A DNA stretch of 64,000 nt from Sarcophilus harrisii (GCF_902635505.1 NC_045426.1:307408874-307472873); one strand, 5' to 3'. Numbered from the stretch's first letter, positions 11,750 to 24,631 are shown. Notes: generated by a model not told the origin, from the letters alone. A program made the numbers and translations.

Positions 11750-12640
11750 CTACTTCTCTGGGTTCTTTGCCCTAAGAGGACTATGGGATATTGTCTTAGC
11801 TTGATCTGTAAGTTTTTCTAGCACTATTCTAGTTCTTAGCCAGTACCAAATAGTTTTGATAATTGCTTCTTTATAATATAGTTTTAGATCTGGTACAGGT
11901 AGACCTTCTTTTGCAATTTTTTCACTAATTTCCTTGATAATTTTGTACTTTTGTTCTTCCAGATGAATTTTGTTATTTTTTTGTAGCTCCATAAAATGTT
12001 TATGGTTATTTTATTGGCATGGTACTGAAAAAGTAAATTAATTTAGGTAGAATTGTCATTTTTATCATATTAGCTCAACCTACCCACAAGCAATTGATAT
12101 TTTCCCAATTATTTAAATCTGACTTTATTTATGTGAAAAGTGTTTTGTAGTTGTGTTCATATGATTCCTGGGTTTGTCTTGTTAAGTAGACTTTCAAATA
12201 TTTTGAATTGTCAACAGTTATTTTAAATGGGATTTCTCTATCTCTTGCTGCTGAGATTTGTTGGTAATACATAGAATTGCTAATTATGTGAGTTTATTTT
12301 ATATCCTGCAATTTGCTAAAGTTGTTAAATATTTCAGATAGTTTTATAGTTGATTTTCTAAGTATACCATCCTATTATTTTCCAAAGAGTGATAATTTTG
12401 TTTCCTCATTGCCTCTTCTAATTCCTGTAATTTCTTTTTTTTCTCTAATTGTTAAAGTTAACATTTCTAGCACAATATTGAATAATAATGATGATAATGG
12501 GCATCTTTATTTCACTCTTGATTCTAACTTATCCCCGTTACAGATAATGCTTGCTGATGGTTTTAGATAGATATTACTTATCATTTTAAGGAAAACTCCA
12601 TTTATTCCTATACTCTCTAGTTGCTTTTTTTTTTTTCATA
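11750..12640 (-). repeat. L1 ORF2 internal fragment
   Basis: Antisense sequence of the type found in the ORF2 middle (reverse-transcriptase half) of mammalian L1. Phrases such as GGTTATTTTATTGGCATGGT and AATTGATATTTTCCCAATTA fit. Reverse translation gives WYWLRTRIVLEKLTD-like words. Its frame is broken, and the adjoining tail suggests a single old insertion with an internal loss. Confidence 0.65.
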
Positions 12641-12894
12641 GGAATGATCAGTGGTAGTTATCATTCAGACTCCATTCCCAGTTTCCCATTGCTTGTTCCC
12701 TAATTCCCATTCATTTTAACCCTTTAACCTAATGTCTGCCTCTAAAGTGTCTCACTCCTTCTATGCATTAGTATGTCTGCTAATCATGGAAGTCCTCCAT
12801 GACTGTCTTAGGCCTTCTTCTCTTCTCCTTCCATATTATGTTATTTGGTGGTCTCTTCAGTTTCCATAGTTATCATCTTTATACAGATGATTTT

Positions 12895-13277
12895 TGTAAG
12901 AAACAAACTATCTTACAAAGAACTCTACTGACTCACTGAGGAAAGCAGGAAAGATTTATTTTACAGCTTTGCAAAAATGGGTGCCTAGGTGAGTAGACAC
13001 ACTTGAAAGTCCACAGGCAGCATTTTATTTCCAATCTTATATTGTAAGTCCCTCCCCATTTTCCTCATGTTACAGAAGTTACAAGACATGAATCTCCACC
13101 CCTCATTACATAGCCAGTTCCTGCTCCCAAGGAGTTTACATTCTTTTGGGGGAAGGCAATTTCCATCCTTGATTATTCCTTGATGTCCTTGTGGGTTTCA
13201 GTTTTCTAATTTAAGTTTTATTTCTCCAATTTAATTTTCATAACTGTGGAAACCAAAATGCCCATCCATTTCTCACA
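12895..13277 (-). mobile_element. ERV 3' LTR (minus strand)
   Basis: On the minus strand the segment begins TGTGAGAAATGG and ends TTCTTACA. It is preceded by a classic polypurine tract (AAAAAAAGGGGGAAATTG, ending 13,278) and contains an AATAAA near 12,958. It abuts the env remnant, as a 3' LTR should. Confidence 0.7.
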
Positions 13278-14700
13278 ATTTCCCCCTTTTTTTCCTTTTT
13301 AATAATTTGGTTTCCACATGCTTTTCTAATCCCTCAAATTTGGCTAATATTTTTTTATATTCTACTTCATAAAAGTCTATTAATTCCTGCACAAATCTCC
13401 TTATACAGGATGAATAATTAATCCCTGAATTTTCTGCTAATTCTTCTGATAGGGCTGTACTAGGAGTGAAACTACTTCCAATTGTGACACATGTTCCTCC
13501 TCTTCCTGCCAGTAACCTTTCTAGAGTCATCCTATTTTCCCATGCCATTCTGCTAGTGGCATCTAACTATTCTGCTATACCCTTCACTGCTTCTCTGGTG
13601 TAACTTATCTAACCAAGAATAGGAATAACCCAAATCCAGAACTAGATTTCTAGCCTTGAATTCATCAGTTACAGTCCTTGACTTAATTCTTCCTGATACA
13701 GTCTTATTTCATTGAATATCAAAGTAAAAGGAATAGCCAATTGGATCAGTTCACAGGTGCCCATTCAGTTCCTGGGCAAAGCAGGTTTGAGAGTGCTACC
13801 TCCCTAATACCACTCAAGGTTTTCTTGGAGTATGTTCATCCCTGAGAAATTGCCAGAGCTACCCTCAGTTACATTCCAAACTCAGATACATGTCATTACA
13901 ATCCATAGATTTTGGAATCTTTCACCCTGCCATGGGAGGCAAGCTGAATGATCTTCAGAACTAAGGGGCTGGTATATACTGGTTTATTCCCCCACAGAAA
14001 GGAAAGGTGGAGCATAGCACTAAGATTCTTTTTAGGAATGTTATTTTGGGAACAGAAGGAATTCACTGTCATGTTTTTCCTTACCCAAAGGGAATGGTAC
14101 AATCTGGGCATGGGGCAACCTATAGCACAGACATCAAAATTGCTTTTTGTTCAGACTCTTTACAAAGTACTTTATCAATTCTACTCAGGTATTGGTGCCT
14201 ATCACTTGCCTTAAGTCCTTAATTTGATTCCAAATCTTCCTAAGAAATCTATACCTATTACCACATTATTCTTTGATCTGCATTTTCTAAATATACAGCC
14301 CTTGTAGTAAACAAAACTTTATTACAAATTGGACAATCAGTTCCATACAATCCTCTTTTTCTCTAACAGGACACAAACACTTACTATACTTACTTATCTA
14401 TAGGTAGACAAGCTTCTATAATTCTGTAATTTGACAAGCGTCAAATGGAATTGTTTGTAGGGTATCTTTCTCAATAATATTAACCCAACTCTTAATCTGA
14501 TGTCCCCATCCTAAACTCCAAATATTATTGTAGCAGGAGAATAGAATTAATAATCTCCCTCCTTCACAGGATTGATGGACTCCTTATAGGGAACTCACTC
14601 AGATATTGGGTAGTTTGAAGTCCATTCACCAACCAGTTCCCATTTATTCCCAAACCAATGAGGCCCAAAGTCCTTTGGGGTATGGAGCAATGATCTCATC
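13278..14700 (-). mobile_element. ERV env remnant, broken
   Basis: Upstream of the 3' LTR on the minus strand lies a fossil envelope region. The part nearest the LTR encodes AWENRMTLERLLAGRGG, resembling the transmembrane subunit of gamma/D-type envelopes. The stretch around 13,900-14,150 is probably surface-subunit sequence. The element is broken in several places, and its 5' half was not found. The outer boundary is approximate. Confidence 0.6.
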
Positions 14701-15422
14701 TTTTGAAACTACTTTTTTGCTGAGAATGAGCGTTGAGCTAGGTCATCCTACAGGGTTCCATAGAACTTGAGCTGATTGAAGATCCAGTGGGTTGAGCCAG
14801 ACCCCCTGAAGTTGGTCAATTCAGCTGTCTAATGCTGGTCACTTGAAGGTGAATTGCTCAAAGCCTAGAGGAAAATAAAACCTAAGAGAACTAGAGTGAG
14901 AGAGCAAGTACAAAGGGCAGAACCCTCATTCTTAAGAGGTGTGCTTATATTTTCCCTGAAGATTTTGAAAATAGCTAGTTAAGCATCATCTCTTTTAATA
15001 AGGATTACATTATAACCCAAAAGCAATTTTGAGAAAAGAGCGAATCCCATCGGAATAACAGAGGTGTTCACAAAATTCTTTGTTAACAGGTTTATTTTAC
15101 CTGTCAAAAGCAGGATATTGAGATAGATTAACTCAAACTTCTATATGAGGCATATGTGTAAAGCCTCTCTGACAGTATCTTTTTTTTAAGATATTCCCCT
15201 TCTTTTGCTAAGGTCTGTTGTAGGTTGGACTGGGAAAGGCCAATATAAATTATTCAAAAGAAAAAACTATATATACTATACAACACTATATAAACAAATA
15301 TTTTCCCCACATTAGTAAGAAACTTAATTAAAAGTGATTTTCCCATTGATGTAACAAAATATTCCATGAGTTACATCCCTCTAAGAAAATATGAATATAG
15401 TAAAATCCTCTTCTCTAAACCC
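14701..15422. other. unassigned sequence between two ERV fossils
   Basis: No gene seen. It may be more internal sequence of the minus-strand ERV or old flank. No repeat could be named. Confidence 0.35.
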
Positions 15423-15858
15423 TGAATGGGACCAGGGGAAGATTTCTCAAAAGTCTATGAGATGCAGTGGATCAGTCCTTAGGCTTAAGTTTCAGGAAGT
15501 CATGTGATCTCTACTCTCAGAGGTTCTGTAGGGCAAGAAAGATCAGACCCTAGGCCTGAGTTTCAGAAAGTTATGTGACCCACAGGAAGCAGACAGCATT
15601 GCTGATCTATGGTCAATGGTTACTTCCTTTTCAGTTCATCCAATGAACCCAAGTCGTTTGCTATTTAACCTCTTCACCATTTCCAGCTGGCCAGACCAGG
15701 CACAGTGCTGGGAGAAAAGAGCAGAAGGGCTCTGGGTTGCTCAGCTGGTGTGCTTGGGCCTCTCCTTGCAAGGACCAAATAAATGCTTCCTGTTTGTGCC
15801 TGAAGATGCCTCTGAGTAGTCACTTTGGGGAGGGGTCTGGCACCCCTCCCACACAGCT
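15423..15858 (+). repeat. ERV1-like 5' LTR
   Basis: It begins TGAATGGGACCAGG and ends just before the primer site. AATAAATGCTTCCTGTTTG near 15,778 is the polyadenylation region. It aligns along its whole length with 21,469-21,895. Confidence 0.85.
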
Positions 15859-15860
15859 TA

Positions 15861-15878
15861 TGGGGGCTCATCTGGGAT
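15861..15878 (+). other. primer binding site, tRNA-Pro type
   Basis: TGGGGGCTCATCTGGGAT follows the LTR after two bases. It differs from the canonical proline site TGGGGGCTCGTCCGGGAT at two positions. The LTR end, two-base spacer and primer-site arrangement is that of gammaretroviruses. Confidence 0.85.
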
Positions 15879-18166
15879 CTGTGGGTTGCCAGGGAGACAG
15901 CTGGGATCCTGATTCAAGGCAGGCGCTGTGTGGGTTTTCTCTGACCGTCCTTGAGATCAGACCCTCAGCCTCCCTCTCTGTGGAGTACAGGCTTGAAGAG
16001 AGGCCCCCAGATACAACCAGGAGCACGAGTCTCTGAAGAAGAAGAAGCCCAAGGGCAAGTGGTCAGTCAGGTAGCTGGGGTGCTAATGATCCAGGGCTAA
16101 AGGGGAAAGAGCAGTCCAGAGATTGGAGCTGCTCTCCCCAGAGCAGAGCCTGTGTCCTTGGGCTCTCCTCAGGCAGAAGAGACCCTGGGATCAGGCTTGG
16201 TGATCCAAGGGAAGGAGTGCTGCCTCGTTAGCCACAAGGAAGTCCTGAAAAATGGCACAGAGCAGGGGTGCTCTGGAGGACTGCTGGATGGGGGTGACCC
16301 CTCCAGGTTTGAGGATCTGAGTCAAAAGGTTGGTTCCATGTGTTGCAGGAACTCAAGCTATGAGATTGGAGCTGCTCTCCCAGAAGGAAAGGGGAAAGAG
16401 CAGTCCAAACCGAATCTTTGGAGGAAAAGTGCATTTGATGAGGTATTGCTGTCCTGCATGGAGGAAGGGACACTACTCTTCCATGTAATTTTTGTCTGTG
16501 TTTGTGTCTTTGTTCAGAATGTCTATGCCATGTCTGTTCTGTAAGCTAGATTTTGTTTAAAAAAAAAAGCCTGACTTTTTCCTCTAGACTTCAACTTTGG
16601 CCAAGCTGAGGGCTGCAGAAAAAGTTAGCTATTTTTGAGAGCAATGATTGGGGAGTTTGGCAATTGATTATTTCAAGATTGCATAAGTGCTTAGCAAAAA
16701 ACAAATGCTATATGAGTGTTGCCTACTTTATTGGATTTAATTGCTTCATATTTGGAAACTTTATATGGGTTTTTAGATGTGACCAACATACAATACCAAC
16801 ACTGAAATAAATGAATTTTTTTTGTGTGTAAAATAATTTGGAAGCAAATTTAACTAAATTTAAGGCCTCCACAAGGAGGATAGTACATGGGATAAAAGGA
16901 CACGTGGAAGAAGGAATGAATGAGAGATTGAGAGAGAAAATATGTTCAATCATTTCAGTGAAATTTGTTGTTTGAGATATGATAGTAAAAAGCAGTTTTA
17001 TATAAATTATAATTTCTTTGCACTCTGTTAATTAAAGAGTTTGGGAACTTTGGGGAAAAAGAAAAACAACAGAAAAGCCCTTGGCTGCTTTTAAAGCAAA
17101 CACTCTACTCCACAAGCTTTTTCTGATTCACAGAGGGGGAAAAAAAGAGTAAAACTATCTGGATCAGGTTTGCATTGATCTGAGATGGGGGAAGAAGGGA
17201 AGAACAAGGAACAAAAGACTGATGTCAATCAAAGAAAGTAAACAGAGAGGAAGTGAAGAGGAGTCTTCTTCTGGAATTCCTTTTAAATTGTAAATTTGTT
17301 AAGCTTTTTAAAACTATTTTATAAGGTTATTATCCCTGAGAAATAATTTGTTTGAATTGCATAGGTCCCAATGAAAGAATGAGTTTACTGATAATCTATA
17401 ACTTGGTTAAATAGGAACAACTTATAATAATTGGATTTTCCTCAGGAATGTTGAGCTTAAGGCTACTTCCTCAGATATCAAGATGAGTTGTAAATTTTAT
17501 ATGATGAATCTCTTACAATTATATGAGATGATGACTGTTAAATGTTATGTGCTAGAATTGTGAGTTTGTTTACTTTAAGCACAAAATCTTAGAAACTTAT
17601 GTGCAAATATTGAAACATTACTACTGGAAATTTAAATCTGTATTTGATTTGATTTTAAATTTAAAAAATTTAGGTTGTTAAAAACAAAGTTCTGGTAACT
17701 TACCTTAGAGGATCAAATGTTTGTATCCCCTAATTAGATAAAGTATGTTGCTTTCTAAAATGTATATTGGGTAATTTGTAAAAATTGTGAGCTATGCTTT
17801 AAAGTTTGGTAAGCTCTGCTGGACATATATATAAGTTTTAGAAAATTTGGTCCAAATTATTTAGATATCTATATTGTGAATTTTAGTTTTTTTTTTTTTT
17901 TTTTTAAGAGATGATTTTAAAAACAAGGGACAAGAAAGATTGATTTGCAAAAGCAATTGATAGTTTGAATGGAACATCTAGTTAGAATATTACAAGGTAA
18001 AGTATTGATTTTTTAAATAACTTTTTAATTAATGTATGTATGTTAAAATTGGAAATGATTGTAAATTACATGAGATTCCTATCCATTTCTGTGAGAGGCT
18101 ATGTGATATTTATTTGGCTATCATGAAAATTGTGAAATTGTTAATTAACTTATTTGGGGTTATTGT

Positions 18167-19501
18167 TGTAATATTGAAACCTAAAATTGTTAGCTATTAT
18201 ATGGGTTATGTAGACACCAGATGATGATAGGCACCAAAGTTGGGGTTTGGCCATGTGAGGAATTCACATTGGCCATTACCTTTGGTAAAAGGTATTTATT
18301 ATGGAAAGGGGCAAGCTCCTGGTGGAACTTGACATTTGTCAGGGGAAAGGAGACACCCCATGAGGTTGGGACATATCCTTGGCTGGTGGGCTGGATCCTG
18401 TGGGAGACTTGGCACCCTAAAAAGTTAGCTATAAAGAGAAGTGGAGTTGGGAAGCATAGTAGAGTTAGGAGAGACACCTTGTGGAGTGGGGGAAGGGAAG
18501 AGAAAAATCTATCTTCTTGGAAAGGTGAAGGTTTAACTTCCTTCCCCAGCCACTGGGTGTGAGAACAAGTAAATTCGAAAAAACTCCACTGACTAGAGCT
18601 CCCCTCTCCCTCTTGCTCCCCACCTTGGTTAAATGAAATTACTTTAACATTAATTGCTTTTATTGTTTAAAGGAATAGCTTACATTTACCTGGTGTTAAT
18701 AATTGAATGTTTGTTTTTATTTTATTTTTCAAGTTTATAGCTGTTTAAGGCAAGGTTAAAGATTCCATTGCTTAGCAATGTAAGAAACTTTTAAGAGATT
18801 TGTTAGAACTGCAAATTTTCTGAAAATGATTATTTCTACAAGGTCTCCATCTGTCTTCAGCAAATTATTTAATATTTATTTAAGTGCATAATGGTATCTT
18901 TGTTTAATTAATATGATAACTATGATCTATAGCTTTCTTGAAGTACCTAGAGCAGAATTTTAACCTGATATCCCTGCACTAGTTTTGACTGTCTTGCAGG
19001 TGCATTTTATAGGTTATGCATAATGGTTTATAAGATTTATAATGAAATTTGTACTGAGATGAAATCTCTTGGGACTGTAACTAATATTGTTTTGAGTTTC
19101 AAATTTATATATGATTGCTTGATGGATCATTAAGTCAGTAATTCACCATTTCAGAGAAATTCCATTAATTATTCAGAGGGATGCATTACAGTTAGATGTT
19201 TTATCTGTGCAAGAGCTGGAGGACAATCTCTTCTTAAAGTGAGATCCTTTTGACTCAGTTTCCCAGTTCTGTTTCTTTGCTTCCCACGTGATTATTCCTG
19301 AGTCTGACCATGAGGTGAAATTGTGACTGCATAACTGTCAGAGCTAAGGATGCTTTATCCTGTCATGTATGTGCTCCCAGATTGAGACCCTGAAGAATTA
19401 TTTTTGACTGATTATATTATATTATAATCATGTCCCTGCTTTTGCCTCTTATAACAAATTTCTGCAATCAGAGCAAATAGTCAGTAGAAACCATGAACAC
19501 A
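18167..19501 (-). repeat. long LTR-like repeat, copy 1 (inverted)
   Basis: On the minus strand it starts TGTGTTCATGGTTTCTACTG. Its whole length aligns, with many differences, to the plus strand of 22,157-23,874. Shared words include CATTGCTAAGCAATG at one place and CACCCTAAAA (seen on the plus strand) at another. TG/CA-like ends suggest an LTR of over 1.3 kb. It lies inside the ERV1 interior just before the reverse-transcriptase remnant. No clear target duplication was found. Confidence 0.6.
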
Positions 19502-21468
19502 ATATAAGTATATAGATGATATCTTGATCTGCAGCCCTGGAGGTTTCTCTGGTTGCTGCCATAAACCCTTTTTTAACTTTCTTACTTCCTGAGTACAAAG
19601 TTTCTTTGTCTGAAGGCCCACTTTGCCTAAGTACTTGGGCCACCTCCCATCTCCCTTTTGCTCATTGGAGAGGAAGCAGACAATCTTATCACACTCTGAT
19701 TAGGCCAAGGTTTTTAGGGCCCTGAAAGCTAAACTAATCTCTTGCCCTGGCCTTAGCCCTACCTAAAACCTTTTGTACTGGACATTGATAGAGGGTGGGG
19801 CCAGGTTCAAGGGACCTTGACTCTACTAGGATCTCTGGGACCCTATCCCACATCCCTTGCTTACTTCTTAAAGAAACTTGGTGTCTTTAGGGTGATCCTC
19901 CTGCCTTAGAGCTAGCTGCCACAGCTTTTCTAATTGAGGAAGTCTCTAAGCTCATTCAGGGCCAATTTCTCCCCACATATGCTTCGGAGTATTTTTGCTT
20001 ATATCAGAGCTTTGGAATTGTGGAAAGAAATGAGTGAATATCTATATTGACTTCAAATAAGTTTTTCATGTTTTGCAGGCTCATGGGGGTTATATGGAAA
20101 GAAAAGGGATTTTTGACAGCCAAACATTCCCCCATTAAGTATAAGGGAAACAATTACCACAAGCTAGATCTAGAGAGGTTTCTGTTATGTTCAGTAAAGG
20201 AAGGGGATTCTCTTCAGGCCAAGGGAAACAGGCAGCTGAATCTGTAAGCCTATGTGGCTGCCTGTTTGTTTCTGACCCTGGCATCTTTAATTCCCTAACT
20301 CCTGACTCCTTCATTCCCTCATCTAGCTACCAGGGCAATAAATTCTGAAAGCACTATTAAACCTCCCTCTCCTGAAACTTACCCAGAGGAAGGTACATAT
20401 TTGGGGAGGACTGGCAGATAGATTTTACATATATGCCCCCTTGCAGGGGCTTTAAGTTGCTTTTGATTTTGTTAACGCCTGTACTAATTGGATAAAAGCC
20501 TTTCCTTATAAGACTGAAAAGGCCCTAAAGTTTATGCTTAAGCAGATCATATTCACTTAAGGCCACAATGTTCCACCCATTGCCCCATCTCCTTTGAGGA
20601 AATAAAAGCAGGGATTTGGGGAAAACATTCTTTAGTATTTATCCAGGAAAAGCTGTTTGGATGAGAGGCATTCATGATAGTTCATCTCCCCTGCAGCCTT
20701 CCTGGGATTCCTGGTTACTGTCCCTAGTAAACTCCATATTAACTCCACTTTCTTTGGTTTATTTTTCTTTTGCTCATATTTAGTCCCTGCATTTTTAATA
20801 TACTTGTGAGAGTTTTTCTTCCAGAGTAAGCCACGAAATTCCTTGAAATACTTGGTCACAATAAAATTAGCTGAGACCTGATTCTGACACTCAGCTTTGA
20901 TAGTACTGATGCTGCCTACAAAGTCACTTGTCTCCCCTCTTTAGTGTGGACTGCACTGGGCAGGGCCAATTCCATGCCCCTTGTCAGCCTGAAGCAGTTC
21001 CAGAAGATGAGACCTTCGTCCCTTTGTCCCAATGAGTCTGGGTCCGGACTGCTTGACGTGGGAAGGATATGACAATGGCCCTGAGACCCCCGGGCTCCGA
21101 CAGTGCCGTAGTGCTATGGCCGCCAGAAGCCAGTCTGTTGGTCTGTGATAACAGGGTTTCCAAGACATATGGTGGGAGTTGGTGGAAGTGGGGTCTCTGA
21201 TTCCTGTTCATTGTTTTAAGCAGCAATGTCCTGTTACCTACTTGCTTATGCACCTAATCATAGAATAGTTCAAGATTTCTTAGCTAAAATGGTCTCAGTA
21301 AAAGCTTCCACTGATGTGTAGGTGTTGGTTCTGAATGGCAGAGGGTGGGTTACAGTTATTACTGAAGAGGGACCAGCCTGAAGGCCTAGATAATGAGGAA
21401 GTCCTAGTGGAAGAAATATATCAGGATTGGCATAAGAAATCTTCAAACGTATGAAAAAGAGGAAGCAT

Positions 21469-21895
21469 TGAATGAGACTAGGAGAAGGTTTCTCAAAAAG
21501 TCTGAGAGGGAGTGGGTCAGACCCTAGGCCTAAGTCACATGATCCCTATTCACAGGGGTCTGTAGGGCACAAAAGGTCAGACCCTCAGTCTAAGCTTCAG
21601 GAAGTTACATGACCCACAGGAAGCAGACAGCATTGCTGACCATTGTTCAATGGTTAATTCCTTTTCAGTACATCCAATGAATCCAAGTCTTTTGTTATTT
21701 AGCCAGATTTACTATTTCCTACTCACTAGGCCAGGGTCAGTGCTGGGAGATGGGAGCTGAGAGGCTCTGTGTCTGCTCAGCAAGTGTGCTTGGACCTCTC
21801 CTTGCAAGGACCAAATAAATGCTTCTTGTTTGTATCTGAAGATGCCTCTGAGTAGTCAATTTGGGCAAGGGGGTCTAGCACCCCTGTCACACAAC
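21469..21895 (+). repeat. ERV1-like 3' LTR
   Basis: It begins TGAATGAGACTAGG and ends CACACAACA. Shared blocks with the 5' copy include CACAGGAAGCAGACAGCAT and CCTCTCCTTGCAAGGACC. Confidence 0.85.
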
Positions 21896-22156
21896 ATATG
21901 AAAGATTTTTCAGCTTTAGTTTCAATAATCAATAAAATAACAAGTCCCACAGACAGTTGAATCAATTGTTTTTATATTTACATAAGATCTTTTAAGAACC
22001 TTATTTCATATAGACATATATATATATATATATATATCTATATATATCTAGCAACAGATAGGTAACTAGGCCAAATTACTCATTTACTTTATTATAAGAT
22101 ATAATGACTACTTATTTTCAGATTGAAAACAGCAAGAAATTACATATTTAAACTGT

Positions 22157-23874
22157 GCTTATGGTTTCTATTGACCACTTACCCTGATTGGTTATACCAG
22201 GAAAAAGCAAGAACACCATTATAATAGCATCAAAACTGATCCTGCAGGGCTTCAGTCTGAGGGCACATAAGTCACAGCTGACAACCAATTATGTAGTAAC
22301 AATCCCATCTTATAGCCAACTCAGCTTTCAAATGGCTGGTTATTAACTTAATAATTAATCAGATAATCATTCCCAAATTCAAGATTCAAAATAATAACAG
22401 TTATAATCCTAAAAGATTTATTTCATGTTAATAGAAAATTTCACTAATCAGGTTTTAGATCTTAAACCACTGTCCCATGTATCTGTAGAGCATAACCAAA
22501 ACTAGATGCAGGAATGTTAGGTTGAAATCCTGCTCTAGGTACTGTAAGAAAGTTATAGATCACATTTGCTATCATATTCATTAAACAATGAAACCATGAT
22601 TTGTTAGATGGGTTTTGAAATAATCATTTTCTGAGAATTTGTAGTTAACCAGAAATATAACAAACTTCTCTTAGAAGTTTCTTACATTGCTAAGCAATAG
22701 AACCTTTGATATAGCGTCAAATGACTTTGTCTTAAAATAAACACAGACTTAAAAAATTAAAACAAATATTCAGTTATTAAAACCATGTAAATGTAAACTA
22801 CTTCTTTAAATAATAGAAACAATTAATGTTAAAGGAATTTCATTTAACCAGGGTGAGGGAGGGAAGTAGGGTTAGGATTGAGCTCCAGTGAATGGGTTTT
22901 TTCCTCACTTCTAAGGAGCAGCGACACCCAGTGGGGGAAGGATAGACTAAGCCTTCATCTTTCCAAGCCAACAGATCATGTAAATAATTAGTATATAGTT
23001 TTCAATGTTGACATTCAGATTAATTACCAAAAATCCCTATGAAAAACTTTCAAAAACCTAAAGGTGAAAGAGTTGGAATTCTACACCCAGAACCAAGATT
23101 TTTCCAAAACCAGCAAGTTTACAAGCCAGGGGAATGGATCCCAGAGTAGTAACTGAGTCCTCCTTCCCTACCAGTCCAATCCCACCTTAGAGTCCTTGAG
23201 GCAAGCAGGGAAAAGGCACTGATAGAGATCAGTTTGGTTCCATGGTCTTACCCTGTGAGGAGATGGTTCAGTCTGGGATTCAAGTTATGTCCACTGTGTA
23301 GACTCACTCTCTGTAGAGGTCTTGAACAGTTTCATCTTGCCATGTCCTATCAGGAATCCTAGCCATGTTACTAAGGTTGAATCTTCCCTATGAAATCTAC
23401 CCATGGGTCATCCCATGGCTGTTATCATCCCCTGGGTCAGTCCGCCAAGGCACTCTGCCTTATGGTGTCTCTCCCTTTCCTCTTCCCCCATGCCATAGTG
23501 TTTCTTTTAACTCCACTATGCTTCCTGATCCTACTTCTCCTTGTAGCTAATTAACTCTTTTAGGGTGCTAAGTCACTGTCAGGATTTAGCCTGCCAGCCA
23601 AGGGCATTCCCCAACCTCATGGAATGTTTCCACTAAGGAACTTGCCCTTCCCATTATTATTTATTAAACCCTCTTTTCATACTCTCGCACTCTATTTCAT
23701 ATTTACCAATCCCACTGTCCATTGTATCCCTCCATTTTTGTCTGCAACCTATTCCCTAAATAAACCCATCCTTTGCCAAAGAGAATTCTTCACATGACCT
23801 AACCTCAACTCCTGCTGCCTATCATCATCTGGCGTTTACATCACCTACATCATCTTTGGGTCTTCAAGCTATAT
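22157..23874 (+). repeat. long LTR-like repeat, copy 2
   Basis: It starts TGTGCTTATGGTTTCTATTG and ends at CTATATCA. It contains AATAAACCC near 23,758 and is followed after two bases by TGGTGCCAGCCC, which could be a decayed primer site (phenylalanine-type sites start TGGTGCC). It is about 1.7 kb against 1.3 kb for copy 1. It may be an unusually long LTR or an LTR with adjoining internal sequence. Confidence 0.6.
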
Positions 23875-23889
23875 CATTTGGTGCCAGCC

Positions 23890-24012
23890 CAGCATTCCCT
23901 CTATCTCTGTCTGTCTCTGTGTCTGTCTCTGTCTCTCTCTGTTTCTCTCTCTCTGTCTCTCTTTCTCTGTCTTCTCTGTCTCCCTCATTCTCTCTGTGTC
24001 TCTCTCTCTAAC
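23890..24012 (+). repeat. (TCTG/TCTC)n microsatellite
   Basis: About 120 bp of interrupted TCTG and TCTC units follow the LTR-like copy 2. Open frames over it on both strands are low-complexity. Confidence 0.9.
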
Positions 24013-24139
24013 ATCCCATATCTCTCTGTACCCAACATCATAATCCACATCAATAATAATTATCAATTTTGTTTACTGTTTTTTGCTACAAAAACAGAAT
24101 GTTATTAGTAATATTTCAGCATATTGGATATTTTTTTTT

Positions 24140-24310
24140 GATTTCTTTTGGCAGTGTAAGCATCACAAACTCCATTATATAGATGAGAAACTGAGTCTTG
24201 TAGGACTAAAATCACTTGCTCTTGTCTATAGATACAATAAATCTCAAAGCAAGGTTTTGAACCTACAAGTCCTAGTGCTGGGTGCCAACCATATCTCCCT
24301 GTGCCTTGAC
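24140..24310 (-). repeat. CORE-SINE (MIR-like)
   Basis: Antisense order: AGATGAGAAACTGAGTCTTG, AATCACTTGCTCTTG, then GTTTTGAACCTACAAGTCCT and GTGCTGGGTGCCAACC. Confidence 0.7.
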
Positions 24311-24612
24311 CTTCTTGACAAGGAGGGCCACTGAGACTAACTGAAATTTAGCACTCTCATGGGTGGCAGGTGCTTTTCTGGAGGGCACATTGGAAAACTA
24401 ATAAGACACATCCTCAACTAAAGGAGCCACCTGGAAGTAAGATCAGGGTGCTAGGTCTCTGCACTGGGGTTTGTGCAAGGCGGTGAGACAGAATAAGTAG
24501 TGACAAGATGCAGAGTCTGGAACATTTAGAATCAATGGAGGTCATGATTGATAACCTGAAGCAATGTAAGATAAGAAGCAATGTGATGAGTAAGATAAGC
24601 AAGGCAGATCAA

Positions 24613-24631
24613 CAGCAGAGGGCGCAGGCAG
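24613..24631 (+). promoter_or_regulatory. CTCF-like motif
   Basis: CAGCAGAGGGCGCAGGCAG, read with the preceding bases, matches the core consensus CCASYAGRKGGCRS at 13 of 14 positions. Occupancy cannot be judged from sequence. Confidence 0.45.

Larger units (their letters stand above)
15423..21895 (+). mobile_element. ERV1-like provirus, broken, tRNA-Pro primer type
   Basis: Two similar LTRs of about 430 bp bound a 5.6-kb interior. A tRNA-Pro-type primer site follows the 5' LTR, and a purine-rich tract (GAAAAAGAGGAAGC) precedes the 3' LTR. Inside, a GC-rich leader is followed by a long AT-rich stretch of unknown nature and a long LTR-like insertion. Remnants of reverse transcriptase (YIDDILICSP near 19,509) and integrase (GEDWQIDFT near 20,403) follow. 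Gag was not recognised. It is broken many times. The LTRs differ at roughly one site in six by eye, so the insertion is old. No matching target duplication was seen. Confidence 0.8.

Noticed and set aside
16152-16544. 130-codon plus-strand open frame after the ERV leader
   Set aside because: It is within the non-coding leader of a broken provirus and has no gag-like features.
23869-24108. Low-complexity open frames (R/E/T-rich on minus, S/L-rich on plus)
   Set aside because: They are products of the TCTG/TCTC microsatellite.
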